A DNA stretch of 64,000 nucleotides from Agreia sp. COWG. GTDB taxonomy: Bacteria > Actinomycetota > Actinomycetes > Actinomycetales > Microbacteriaceae. Location of the stretch: positions 1,674,001 through 1,738,000 of the forward strand of contig NZ_LR882035.1 of assembly GCF_904528075.1 (NCBI RefSeq), in the 5' to 3' direction. Position 1 is the stretch's first letter; every line of letters begins with the position of its first letter. The position numbers and the translations under genes are program-made. The notes below the pieces were generated by a model. It was not told where the DNA came from and did not search any database. It worked only from the letters and a program-made list of their open reading frames with translations. This document shows, one piece after another, positions 7,370 to 14,809 of this stretch.

Positions 7370-8184
7370 AGGATGTCGAGCCAGAGCTTGTCGGACGGCT
7401 TGTCGATGCGATGCTCGGGGTTCGCTGCACACACGATCGACGTCGGACGAGGATCCTCATCCACAGCGACCAGGCCATACAGGGTGCCCTCGCAGGCGAT
7501 CTCGCCGTACTCGTTCGACTCGATGATGAAACCGCAGGTGGCGCGGAGCGTGATGCGGCGCATCGGCTGCGCATCCAGAGCCCTATACGCCTGCACCATC
7601 ACAGCCCGTGCGCCCTCGAGCAGCGTCACCCCGACACCCGGATACGAGGACAGCCAACGGGCATGGTGCAGACGCAAGGCCGCGAGCGCCAGGCGGGTGT
7701 CTGTGTGGTGGGTGAGGCCGTGTGTGGCTTCCGTGGTGGTGGTCTCGATGGTGCGGGCGCGGTTGGTGGTCGAGATGGCAGGCGGTGGGAGCGGTCGTTT
7801 GTCGAGTACTCGAGTGACGAGCAGCCCGGTCCATTCGGTGATGTTGTTGAGGGCCACCGTGGCCGCAGGATTCCACAGCGCTCCCCCATCGGAAACACCG
7901 GAGGTTTGGACGCGTTCTCGGAGTTCCTTCTTGGGTGTGCGGAGCACTGACATGTGCAGCTGCGGGATGATCGTGACCATCTCCTGCAGGTGCTGGGTGA
8001 ACTCCCGGTGGTGGCCGGCGCACAAGTCGGTGCCGGGCACTGCAGGGCGGGGCTTCATGGTGGGTGCTTTCCCGGCGATGACACGGCGTGCGTACGCGCC
8101 GAGGAGTTTCGGAGCATCCGTGCAACCAGGAAGCTTGCACACGAGGGTGATGGACGGGGCGACGCCGGCCGGGTAGTCGTTCAC
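7366..8184 (-). CDS. Conserved actinophage protein with Cys motif (unknown)
   Basis: 272 residues from a GTG at 8184 that overlaps the upstream stop (GTGA); a longer GTG at 8223 is possible. The N-terminus has LVCKLPGCTDAPK and DLCAGHHREFTQHL, a Cys/His arrangement likely to bind zinc. The middle has an alpha-helical segment (GGALWNPAATVALNNITEWT) that I associate with uncharacterised actinophage proteins. The C-terminus (GFIIESNEYGEIACEGTLYG, then IVCAANPEHRIDK) carries two more Cys, with a possible second zinc site. It lies in the early operon and directly precedes a helix-turn-helix gene. Function unknown; nucleic-acid binding is likely. Confidence 0.75.
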   Translation of the reverse strand: MNDYPAGVAPSITLVCKLPGCTDAPKLLGAYARRVIAGKAPTMKPRPAVPGTDLCAGHHREFTQHLQEMVTIIPQLHMSVLRTPKKELRERVQTSGVSDGGALWNPAATVALNNITEWTGLLVTRVLDKRPLPPPAISTTNRARTIETTTTEATHGLTHHTDTRLALAALRLHHARWLSSYPGVGVTLLEGARAVMVQAYRALDAQPMRRITLRATCGFIIESNEYGEIACEGTLYGLVAVDEDPRPTSIVCAANPEHRIDKPSDKLWLDIL

Positions 8185-8603
8185 CTCCTGGAGCGCTTCT
8201 TCTTGAGAGCACCAGGCGCCCACGGCTGCGAGTACTCAGCCTCGTTCCGCCACCTCTTCATGCGCGCACGGCGCTTCGACGGCTTCTCGGCAAACAGCCG
8301 ATACAGCTCAGTGAATGCTGCGGTTGCGGCCTCGACCGATCGGCCGATGTCCTCGTAGAGGGCCTCCCAGAACTTTGCCGCTCTCGCCTGGAGCTCTCGG
8401 TGCTCGTGGATGGCATGCCAGATCTGCCAGTCCTCGGCAGTGAGGGCCCCACAGGTGACCTGGTCGGCGTTCACCGTGATGCGGTCAGTCGTCGGCACCT
8501 CGAACGGCAGCAGCCCACAGCAAGGCATCGCGCTCGAACCGTTCGTGGGGCACTCGTGGATCACAGCCTCCGCGAGCGCCGGGGTGGTGTTGGTGTCGGT
8601 CAT
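8181..8603 (-). CDS. Conserved actinophage protein, Cys-rich (unknown)
   Basis: 140 residues starting MTDTNTTPALAEAVIHECPT. The segment HECPTNGSSAMPCCGLLPFE followed by VPTTDRITVNADQVTCG is a motif I recognise from many short actinophage proteins of unknown function. The C-terminal half is helical and very basic (SKRRARMKRWRNEAEYS, ending KKKRSRR). The ATG at 8603 overlaps the upstream membrane-protein stop as ATGA, and its own stop overlaps the next GTG. Role unknown. Confidence 0.75.
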   Translation of the reverse strand: MTDTNTTPALAEAVIHECPTNGSSAMPCCGLLPFEVPTTDRITVNADQVTCGALTAEDWQIWHAIHEHRELQARAAKFWEALYEDIGRSVEAATAAFTELYRLFAEKPSKRRARMKRWRNEAEYSQPWAPGALKKKRSRR

Positions 8604-8770
8604 CGGGGGTCCGTTCGGATGATGGGGGTCGGATGGTCGACCACGGGCTTGGTGGTCTTGGGCCGGCGGATGGTCTGGATGGCCGAGATGATGACCATCA
8701 GGACGAGGACGGCGATGAGAGCGACAGCGCCGAGCACTGCGGCCCAGACGAGGAGGTCGAGGGGTGTCAT
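8600..8770 (-). CDS. Small single-pass membrane protein, phage
   Basis: A 56-residue gene between two others. It starts MTPLDLLVWAAVLGAVALIA, has one long hydrophobic helix (about residues 5-34) and a basic, proline-rich cytoplasmic tail (TIRRPKTTKPVVDHPTPIIR). AAAGG lies about 10 nt before the ATG, and the TGA overlaps the next ATG, so it is part of the translational chain. Possible holin-like or host-membrane role; early-operon position makes a holin less likely. Confidence 0.7.
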   Translation of the reverse strand: MTPLDLLVWAAVLGAVALIAVLVLMVIISAIQTIRRPKTTKPVVDHPTPIIRTDPR

Positions 8771-8775
8771 GGTGG

Positions 8776-9222
8776 TTACGCCTTTCGGACGATCGAGGGG
8801 AACGCTTCACGGGTCGTGGTGCGCAGGAAGGTGAGAGCAAAGCCGATCAGCGGTGAAGAGGACTCTCGGGTGGCTGCAGCAACATGGCCGATGGTGTGCG
8901 CCGTCTCGTCGTCATCGTTGAGGTAGGCGATGAGGATCTGACCGAACGTCTGCGCGATCGCTAGGTTGTCTTGGCCCTCGGCGCTGCCGTCGCTGGTACC
9001 GACCTCGAAGGCGTAGAAACCATCCGAGCGCTTCGGCGGGACCAGGTTCTGGCCGGCCATGATCAGAGCCGACATGCTGGCGAGCGTGCCGATGATCGTG
9101 CACCCCGCCGCCGGCCCGGTGTGCATCTCCGTCATGGAGGCTTCGACGACGTCGTCCGGGATGGTGCCGGCGATGAAACCCATGATCGTTGCGGCCAGGT
9201 GATCGCGGTCGACCTCGGACAT
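8776..9222 (-). CDS. Phage protein of unknown function
   Basis: 148 residues from the ATG at 9222, which shares one base with the stop of the ParB-domain gene (TAATG). Mostly helical: IMGFIAGTIPDDVVEASMTE, then a hydrophobic stretch GCTIIGTLASMSALIMAG that is marginal as a membrane helix, an aromatic patch (SDGFYAFEVGTSDG) and FLRTTTREAFPSIVRK. No family recognised. Coupling to the ParB-domain gene suggests a joint function or co-expression. Confidence 0.72.
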   Translation of the reverse strand: MSEVDRDHLAATIMGFIAGTIPDDVVEASMTEMHTGPAAGCTIIGTLASMSALIMAGQNLVPPKRSDGFYAFEVGTSDGSAEGQDNLAIAQTFGQILIAYLNDDDETAHTIGHVAAATRESSSPLIGFALTFLRTTTREAFPSIVRKA

Positions 9223-10607
9223 TAGGCGACCGCCTTCGTGGTCTTCGACGCGACGAGCTGCTCGAGCTCCGATAGCGGGTAACCCCACAAGGCGAGTAGT
9301 TTCAGGTACGCCGGTGTCGCCGACTGCTCCCAGCCTTTTCGATCGAATTCGTAACCGCCCTCGATCGAGCCGCAAATGATGCCCACCATGACCTGCGGGG
9401 CACGGTTCGGGTGCTGGGTCAGGTACTTGTCGATAATCGGGCCGGTGGACCAACGCGCGTTGTCCTTCGACGTCACACCGACGAGGGCCGCGATCGCCTT
9501 CCACTGGTTCGGGCCGTACCCGCTCGCCGCGTTCTCCACCAAGTGCCGTGCCGCGAGTAGCTCCCAGCCGGTGGGTGCTTTGGTGCTCTGCAGGAACTCG
9601 GTGAGCCACGCCACACGCACCTCAGAAGCAGGCACCCACTCCTTCGTGTTCTCACGCGACTGCCGGCGCTTCGCCCTCTCGTCATCGGTGAGCGGTGCCT
9701 TCTTCTCGGATCCGCTGTAGTTCGTAGCGAACCAGCCGTGCGCCTCCCAGTTGGCGATCGCATAACCGACCTCATACTTTTCCGGCGAGCCCCACTCGGT
9801 GTAGACCCGCTTCGGGTAGCCGTACACGTCGCCACCTGCCTCCGCGAGCGCCGTCTCGACGGTGATGGGGGTCGAGAGTTTCGCGCCGGTGTAGACGTTG
9901 TCGATGGTGCGGTACCCGGTGTCGCCGTAACCAGGTGCGGTTTCGAGGGTGGGGAGGCCGAGGGTTTCGATCTCGGTGAGCACGGCGGCGCGGGCGGCAG
10001 CGGAGGCTTTCTCAGTGCGGAGGCGGTGGAGGACGTGCTCGAGGCCTCGGCCGTCTTTCGCGGCCGCGCGGATGGTGCCGATCGCGGATGGGTCGTCTTC
10101 GAATTCGATGAGCGCTGCGGAGTCCTCGATGCTCATCTCGGTGAGCGCCTCGGTTGCGACAGCTGACTTCGAGATCTTGATGGCGTTGCCGACGTCACCC
10201 ATGCGTGAGTTGGTCTTCTTCGCGATCATCGTGGCCGGCATGCCGAATAGCGACAGCTGCTTCACCGCGGCGACATGCTCGGCGGCGGCGATCGGTGCGC
10301 GGTGTTCGTTCGCGACGAGCTGGGTGACGATCCTGGTCTGTTCGTCAGTGGGTGGGTCGATGACGTAGATGGTGATGGCTGGCAGCTCGTTGACGACCGC
10401 GGCGAGGGTGCGGCGCTGGCCTTCGTACACCTGGTAGCAGTCGAGGAGGTCGGACCAGTAGACGACGACAGGGATGATGACGCCGTGCTGCTTGACGGAG
10501 TCGAGGAATCCCTTGTCGAGGTTCGGGGCTGTGCGCACGTTCTGCTCAGTGGCGAGGGTGCGAGGGTCGACCTGGAGGGTGGTGCCGGCGGACGCTGGGC
10601 TTGTCAT
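9222..10607 (-). CDS. ParB/sulfiredoxin-fold domain protein (phage)
   Basis: 461 residues. The N-terminal 110 residues form a ParB N-terminal domain: VDPRTLATEQNVRT, then FLDSVKQHGVIIPVVVYWSD and VYEGQRRTLAAV (the GxxR box, here EGQRR). A helix-turn-helix region follows (about residues 125-160: FGMPATMIAKKTNSRMGDVG). The large C-terminal half has no family I recognise, with WEAHGWFATNYSG and WELLAARHLVENAASGYGPN. Such phage proteins act as nucleases, CTP-dependent clamps or partition/regulatory factors. AAGGA precedes the ATG at 10607. It lies early, two genes after the replication initiator, so a replication or regulatory role is more likely than partition. Confidence 0.85.
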   Translation of the reverse strand: MTSPASAGTTLQVDPRTLATEQNVRTAPNLDKGFLDSVKQHGVIIPVVVYWSDLLDCYQVYEGQRRTLAAVVNELPAITIYVIDPPTDEQTRIVTQLVANEHRAPIAAAEHVAAVKQLSLFGMPATMIAKKTNSRMGDVGNAIKISKSAVATEALTEMSIEDSAALIEFEDDPSAIGTIRAAAKDGRGLEHVLHRLRTEKASAAARAAVLTEIETLGLPTLETAPGYGDTGYRTIDNVYTGAKLSTPITVETALAEAGGDVYGYPKRVYTEWGSPEKYEVGYAIANWEAHGWFATNYSGSEKKAPLTDDERAKRRQSRENTKEWVPASEVRVAWLTEFLQSTKAPTGWELLAARHLVENAASGYGPNQWKAIAALVGVTSKDNARWSTGPIIDKYLTQHPNRAPQVMVGIICGSIEGGYEFDRKGWEQSATPAYLKLLALWGYPLSELEQLVASKTTKAVA

Positions 10608-10645
10608 TGCGGGGTTTCCTTAGGGTGGAAGGGGCGGTGGTGGTG

Positions 10646-11302
10646 CTATTTCGGGGGGTACAGGGCGGGGTAGTTCTGGGCTTCGGTGATGAGGGCGCGC
10701 ACGACCCGTCGGCCGTTTTGACGGGAGCTGCTCATCACGACGCGACCACCGGTCAGTGCGGCTGCGGCGTACTGCTTCTGCCAGGGCAGGAGTGTGATGC
10801 CAAGGAGCTGCTCGAGGTGGTCGACGTCGAGGATGGGACCGTGCATCTCGTTGCGGATGTCGGCCGCGGTGCTCTTCGAGATCTCGTGCTTCTGGAAGGC
10901 CGAGTCGAGGAAGTAGTCCTTGCCATCCGGGTAGCGGACCGGGACTCGGGTCGGGTCGACGCCGCGACGGTTGCGCTCGAGGGACCAGCCCATGAACCGG
11001 CAGTAGCGGGCGAACCGGGCATTCGACGTCTGGAGCACGTTGTGGCCGGTGCACATCGTGCGGAGGTACTCGGGGCTGTCGAAGAGGGCTGAGGATCCGG
11101 CGCCCTTCCCCGTCGCGTGCTGGATCGTCAGCGCGCCGATGCACGGCTCGAACGTCGCCCACATGGATCCGGTGACGATGCAGCGGCGCTCGTCGCGGTT
11201 GTAGACGCCAGGTCGGTTCTCGTCGACCTGAGCTTTCGACTGCTCGCCGATCGTCTTCCGCTTCGGAAGACCACGCTGAGAGGGTTTCGGCCATGCGGGC
11301 AT
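10646..11302 (-). CDS. HNH-like protein with a degenerate P-loop-like tail
   Basis: 218 residues from the ATG at 11302 (overlap ATGA). Residues about 33-85 resemble an HNH fold: RRCIVTGSMW, LTIQHATGKGAG (His) and LRTMCTGHNVLQTS (Cys, His, Asn). The C-terminus (about 165-218) reads LLGITLLPWQKQYAAAALTG then VVMSSSRQNGRRVVRAL, close in pattern to the adenine-binding and Walker A segments of large terminases (compare SRQNGKG in the terminase here), but with Arg in place of the catalytic Lys and nothing after it. Plausibly a nuclease involved in replication or recombination; the tail may be a structural remnant. Confidence 0.7.
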   Translation of the reverse strand: MPAWPKPSQRGLPKRKTIGEQSKAQVDENRPGVYNRDERRCIVTGSMWATFEPCIGALTIQHATGKGAGSSALFDSPEYLRTMCTGHNVLQTSNARFARYCRFMGWSLERNRRGVDPTRVPVRYPDGKDYFLDSAFQKHEISKSTAADIRNEMHGPILDVDHLEQLLGITLLPWQKQYAAAALTGGRVVMSSSRQNGRRVVRALITEAQNYPALYPPK

Positions 11303-11556
11303 CAGATGGACCACCAGTTCTGGATCGGTGCTTCGTCGGGTTGTGCGACCTGGAGGATCGTCGAGGGACTCAACTGCAGCTGGAGTGTGCCGCCGGGAAT
11401 GAGCGCGTCGACGAGGATCGCGCCGGCCTCGGGCTGGTGACTGACCGGGCCGATCGTGAACGGGATCGATCCGGGGTGCTCGGGGGTGACCATGACGGCG
11501 GCACGGGCGCCGACGTGGTGCAGCAGCTCGTTGGCTTCGATTTCGAGGTACGGCAT
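11302..11556 (-). CDS. Phage protein of unknown function
   Basis: 84 residues, MPYLEIEANELLHHVGARAA at the start, mainly beta-strand-like (MVTPEHPGSIPFTIGPVSHQ) and ending in IQNWWSI. Both start and stop are in ATGA overlaps with neighbours, so it is a real link in the early operon. It sits between the initiator and the HNH-like gene. No recognisable motif. Confidence 0.7.
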   Translation of the reverse strand: MPYLEIEANELLHHVGARAAVMVTPEHPGSIPFTIGPVSHQPEAGAILVDALIPGGTLQLQLSPSTILQVAQPDEAPIQNWWSI

Positions 11557-12356
11557 CAGAACGGGTTCCCGCCGGTCTCGTGCCGCGTCGCGACCATGTC
11601 GATCGCCGCGGCCTGGTGCAGCATCGGTTCACGACGGATCGCCGCAACGACGTACTTCGTCGGGTTCGTCACCGCGCCGGCGGCCTTGGCCAGGATGCGT
11701 ACGGCGAGGGTGTGCAGCTCGTCGTCGGTCACGCCGGTGTCGGCGAAGATGTGACCGATCGAGCTGGCCAGAGCGACCTGGTCGATCGTCCGGGTGCCGA
11801 AGACCGCAGCCGGTGTGGGGAAGTTCTTGTGGGAGATCTCTCGGTCGTCAGCCTGAGAGTTATCCACAGCCCTCGTAACTTCCGTTGAGAATGACGACGG
11901 TGTTAAGTCAGTCAGGGGAGGTCTAACGGGAGGCGTGCACTCTGGGTTGCATCCATTATTCGATTTATTGCACCCATTATTTTTATGGGTGCAACCCAGT
12001 GCACCCACGTTTTCGGAGTTATCCACAGGCTGAATGGAGCTTGCCTTGGCCTTCTTCGCTGCCGCCCGACGAGCCTCCAGGTTCTCGAGCTCCTCCGACG
12101 TGGGGAAGATCAAAAACTCCGCCTTGCGGCCCGGCTGGCCCGACTGCAGGCGCGCCAGGAGCCGTGCGTCGATGAGCTCCTGGATGATGCCCTGAACGCG
12201 GCGCGGCTTCGCCCCAGACCAGAGGATGAGCTTCTCCTGGCCGGGGTAGGTGATGCGGGTCAGCTTGTTGGCGTCGTCCGCGAGCGCCATGAGGACGAGT
12301 TTGCTGGTGGCGTGGAGGTCGAGTTCTGCGGCGGCTTCGAGGTGTTGGATGCTCAT
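11556..12356 (-). CDS. Winged-helix replication initiator-like protein
   Basis: 266 residues from the ATG at 12356 (ATGA overlap). Residues 1-80 are a winged helix: HATSKLVLMALADDANKLTR, then GAKPRRVQGIIQELIDARLL and an Arg-rich wing. The middle (about 95-150) is a low-complexity linker rich in Asn, Cys and Thr, and the C-terminus (about 190-266) is a small helical domain (VTDDELHTLAVRILAKAAGA). This is the layout of phage replisome organisers (O/DnaD-like). The linker-coding DNA holds an AT-rich palindrome cluster and two DnaA boxes, as in phages whose origin is inside the initiator gene. Confidence 0.78.
   Translation of the reverse strand: MSIQHLEAAAELDLHATSKLVLMALADDANKLTRITYPGQEKLILWSGAKPRRVQGIIQELIDARLLARLQSGQPGRKAEFLIFPTSEELENLEARRAAAKKAKASSIQPVDNSENVGALGCTHKNNGCNKSNNGCNPECTPPVRPPLTDLTPSSFSTEVTRAVDNSQADDREISHKNFPTPAAVFGTRTIDQVALASSIGHIFADTGVTDDELHTLAVRILAKAAGAVTNPTKYVVAAIRREPMLHQAAAIDMVATRHETGGNPF
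11857..12028. other. Candidate phage replication origin inside the initiator gene
   Basis: Two perfect DnaA boxes, TTATCCACA, lie at 11860-11868 and 12019-12027, each within an identical 13-mer GAGTTATCCACAG. Between them is an AT-rich block with nested inverted repeats: outer arms CTGGGTTGCA (11942-11951) and TGCAACCCAG (11990-11999), inner arms TTGCACCCAT (11968-11977) and ATGGGTGCAA (11985-11994), separated by TATTTTT. A direct repeat TTGCAYCCATTATT at 11947 and 11968 has a 21-bp period, two helical turns. Iterons, AT-rich DNA and DnaA boxes in an initiator gene is the lambda-like origin pattern. Confidence 0.65.
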
Positions 12357-12646
12357 GCGGCCCACACCTGGGCTTCGGTGGTGGTGAGGACGTCGCGGCA
12401 GTCGGTGCAGATGGGGTGTCGGCGTTCGGTGGAGGGGACGCCGCAGCGGGGGCAGGGGCCGAGGAACCGTTTGTCGGTGGGGGTGGTGGGTTCGGGAGGG
12501 GTGTTGCGGCCGTGGCGGGCTGCTCGTGAGTAGCATCCGCAGCATTTGCCGAGGGCGCCCATGGTGACGTGGCCGGGGTAGTTCGCGGCGGGCTGTCGTT
12601 TGGGCACGAGGGGGCGGTGGCATTCGTTGCAGTGGGTGGGGGTCAT
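12353..12646 (-). CDS. Double zinc-ribbon protein, phage
   Basis: 97 residues from the ATG at 12646. Three Cys groups are visible: HCNECHRPL near residue 5, GKCCGCYSRA near 33 and CPRCGVPSTERRHPICTDC near 65. The last pair is a complete C4 ribbon (CxxC ... CxxC). The gene is fully embedded in ATGA overlaps with the initiator gene on one side and a small gene on the other. Small ribbon proteins in this position are common in actinophages and probably act on nucleic acid or on RNA polymerase; the exact role is unknown. Confidence 0.75.
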   Translation of the reverse strand: MTPTHCNECHRPLVPKRQPAANYPGHVTMGALGKCCGCYSRAARHGRNTPPEPTTPTDKRFLGPCPRCGVPSTERRHPICTDCRDVLTTTEAQVWAA

Positions 12647-12906
12647 CGGTGTCTCTGCTTCATGTCGGCGAAGTTGAGGGCAGCGGCCCAGGTCTTCGCG
12701 GTGTACTGCTTCTTGCGGAACTTGCTGAGGAGGGGTAGTCCGGGGGTCTCCGGCCAGAGTGCGTACACACCGAGGGCGGTGGGCTCTGCTGCCCAGACGC
12801 CGGGTGAGACGCGCCAGACGCGCCACCTGTCGCCGCGCGTGGCTGGGCGGGCCGGGATGCCTTCGGGGTATTCGGTGGGGCCTGGAGCCGGGTTGGAGCG
12901 GCTCAT
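12643..12906 (-). CDS. Phage protein of unknown function
   Basis: 87 residues, MSRSNPAPGPTEYPEGIPAR at the start, with a Trp-rich middle (RWRVWRVSPGVWAAEP) and a basic C-terminus (FADMKQRHR). Start and stop both lie in ATGA overlaps. The alternation of Trp and charged residues suggests a small beta barrel or SH3-like fold, but no family is recognised. Confidence 0.68.
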   Translation of the reverse strand: MSRSNPAPGPTEYPEGIPARPATRGDRWRVWRVSPGVWAAEPTALGVYALWPETPGLPLLSKFRKKQYTAKTWAAALNFADMKQRHR

Positions 12907-14180
12907 GCGACGCGGACTCCACCGATGTGCACGGTGACCGTCACACCAGAGGCGACGGCAGCCGGCGGGGTGTTCTTCTCCAGGTCGGCGACCTGGGCGA
13001 GGAGTGTGGCGCGGAGGTCTAGTTCATCGGCGAGAACCTGCCGGCCATGCTCGAGCGCGGATGTCAGCTCGGCGTTTTTCTTCTCGAGCTGACCCACCTC
13101 AGCGACGAGGAGGACGAGCTGCTCGTCACGCGGATCAACTACCGGCGGGGCAGCATCCGGATCGGCTGCACCATCACCGAAGTTGAAGCGCTCGAGGAGC
13201 TTGGCCTGCTCGTCGACCACGGCCTGTAGCTCTGCGAGCGCGGTGGCAGCTTGGTTGCGTTCTGCGAGGGCATCGCTGCCGTGTGCGATGGCGTCGACGA
13301 GCTCGGCTTCGACGGCGCGGATGTGGTGCTCGAGGTGTTCTTCCCGGGTGGTCTCGATGGGTGCGGCGTCCGCGGTCGGTTCGGGAGGGGTGGGTGCGGT
13401 GTGCACGACGGGGCTCGGCTCCGGCACAGCATCACCTGGTTTGCCCCCGACCCTGCTCGACGTTGGAGTCAACTCGTCTGTTCGTGAGTTACTCCCCTGG
13501 TCCCCTCCCGAAGTCTTGGCTGCAGCTGCTTCTCGGCGATCGCGCGCAGCGTCAGCCACGGCCTTCCGACAGCCCGGCTCACGGCAGCCGGCGGAGTAGT
13601 GGCCGCGCTTCTGCTTCTCGGTCATCCCTGCGTGGATATCGGCCTGCTCGACCGGGCCGACCGTCGCGGCCACGTCCGGCGTGGGAGTGGGCGCCTCGGT
13701 GACCGGCTCAACCTCGTCGGGGGCATCCGCATCCGTGAGCGGTTCACTTGTCGTCGACGGCGTCGCGAAGAGGTCTGCGTTGGAGGCGGCCTGTGCGCGC
13801 TTGCTATCGACCTCAGCGTGTGTCATCGATCGGCGGTGGGCTGGCTTGATGTCCGTGTCGATGTCATCCCAGTCGAACGGCCCGGCCCACTGGGCATCGT
13901 CGGCGCGCTGCTTGGCCGCCGTGATGCGCTGAGGGCTGCCGCTGGCGGGGATGTCGCGGAGCTGCTTGAAGTACTTGATCACGCGCTCGTGCGACGTCGC
14001 GAGGATCGTCTGCGGAGGTGTGGTGAGCAGCTGCTCGATGATCGTGTCGGACCATGCCAGCTGGTGGGCGAGATCAAGGGTGTCGTAACCGCAGTGGTGA
14101 AGAGCCTGGAGGCGGCGGGTCGCGCCTCTCGAAGAGACACGAAGGCCGGCGCGGGGCGGGGTGGGAATGGGGGTGCTCAC
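12903..14180 (-). CDS. Helix-turn-helix and coiled-coil protein, phage
   Basis: 425 residues from a GTG at 14180 preceded by GGAG. Residues about 18-80 are a helix-turn-helix region seen in actinophage regulators (GATRRLQALHHCGYDTLDLA, then SHERVIKYFKQLRDIP). The middle (about 120-280) is disordered and Pro/Thr-rich, with a short Cys/His element (GHYSAGCREPGCRKAV). The C-terminal 130 residues form a long coiled coil (EEHLEHHIRAVEAELVDAIA onward). It may organise DNA or act as a scaffold in early infection. The disordered linker is unusually long for a phage early protein. Confidence 0.72.
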   Translation of the reverse strand: MSTPIPTPPRAGLRVSSRGATRRLQALHHCGYDTLDLAHQLAWSDTIIEQLLTTPPQTILATSHERVIKYFKQLRDIPASGSPQRITAAKQRADDAQWAGPFDWDDIDTDIKPAHRRSMTHAEVDSKRAQAASNADLFATPSTTSEPLTDADAPDEVEPVTEAPTPTPDVAATVGPVEQADIHAGMTEKQKRGHYSAGCREPGCRKAVADAARDRREAAAAKTSGGDQGSNSRTDELTPTSSRVGGKPGDAVPEPSPVVHTAPTPPEPTADAAPIETTREEHLEHHIRAVEAELVDAIAHGSDALAERNQAATALAELQAVVDEQAKLLERFNFGDGAADPDAAPPVVDPRDEQLVLLVAEVGQLEKKNAELTSALEHGRQVLADELDLRATLLAQVADLEKNTPPAAVASGVTVTVHIGGVRVA

Positions 14181-14211
14181 GGCTACTCCAGTGCTGAATC
14201 GGGTCGTGGTG

Positions 14212-14532
14212 TTACGGGTGAACGGTGGTCGGGTAGACGACCGCGACCAGGGCGCCGAGGATGACGGCCGCGATGATCAGCGCGACGAGCACGGCTGCCT
14301 GGCGGTGGCGCCAGACGGGTCGTCGCGGTCGACGGTTCGGGGTGCGGCCGAGGACGCCGTAGCCGGCCGCTCTCGCGACCGGTGCGCAGCGGGCGCAGCA
14401 CCAGAGATTCATCGGCACTCCGCTAGGGCTGCCGGTCATCTGGAAGCCGACGTCGTGGATCTCGTCGAAAGTGATCCCGCACCAGCAGCAGGACGAGGAG
14501 CGTTCGGCGGTGATGACTGCATCCCAGCTCAT
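14212..14532 (-). CDS. Zinc-knuckle membrane protein, phage
   Basis: 106 residues from the ATG at 14532 (ATGA overlap). Two CxxC pairs, SSCCWCGITF and LWCCARCAPV, form a probable zinc ribbon in the N-terminal 55 residues. A basic stretch follows (RTPNRRPRRPVWRHR), then one membrane helix (AAVLVALIIAAVILGALVAV) near the C-terminus, predicted to be C-tail anchored with the ribbon in the cytoplasm. Function unknown. Confidence 0.7.
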   Translation of the reverse strand: MSWDAVITAERSSSCCWCGITFDEIHDVGFQMTGSPSGVPMNLWCCARCAPVARAAGYGVLGRTPNRRPRRPVWRHRQAAVLVALIIAAVILGALVAVVYPTTVHP

Positions 14533-14648
14533 GACAGGTTCCCCTTGCGTCGGTACCGCGGTCGCGGCGCAGGCTGCACGGGCGGGACGACCGTCATGAA
14601 GTCGAACAGCCGTCCCAGGGTGCGGCCGAGAGAGGTCAGAAGCGCCAC
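14529..14648 (-). CDS. Very small phage protein (39 aa, tentative)
   Basis: A GTG at 14648 opens a 39-codon frame ending at 14529, whose stop overlaps the next ATG as ATGA. The product has an amphipathic N-terminus (LTSLGRTLGRLFDFMT) and a basic proline-rich tail (PAPRPRYRRKGN). The overlap chain on both sides supports it, since without it a 100-nt gap would break the operon. An ATG 18 codons further in is an alternative start. Confidence 0.42.
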   Translation of the reverse strand: MALLTSLGRTLGRLFDFMTVVPPVQPAPRPRYRRKGNLS

Positions 14649-14809
14649 AGCTGCCACCGCCAGACGACGATCACGAGGGCGGCGCCGAGGAGCGCACCGA
14701 GCCACCAGAACGACAGGGCCGCGTTGACTAGGACCCAGGCGGCGAGGAAGACGAGAAGAGCGAACGCGCCGCGCGTGGCGGTGCGGACACGAAGTTGGGC
14801 GGTGGTCAT
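14636..14809 (-). CDS. Small two-helix membrane protein, phage
   Basis: 57 residues, MTTAQLRVRTATRGAFALLV at the start, with two hydrophobic helices (about residues 14-32 and 33-51) separated by almost no loop, ending WRWQLWRF. The ATG at 14809 overlaps the antirepressor stop as ATGA. Its size and topology resemble small phage membrane-active proteins, but the early-operon setting points to host-membrane modification and not lysis. Confidence 0.68.
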   Translation of the reverse strand: MTTAQLRVRTATRGAFALLVFLAAWVLVNAALSFWWLGALLGAALVIVVWRWQLWRF

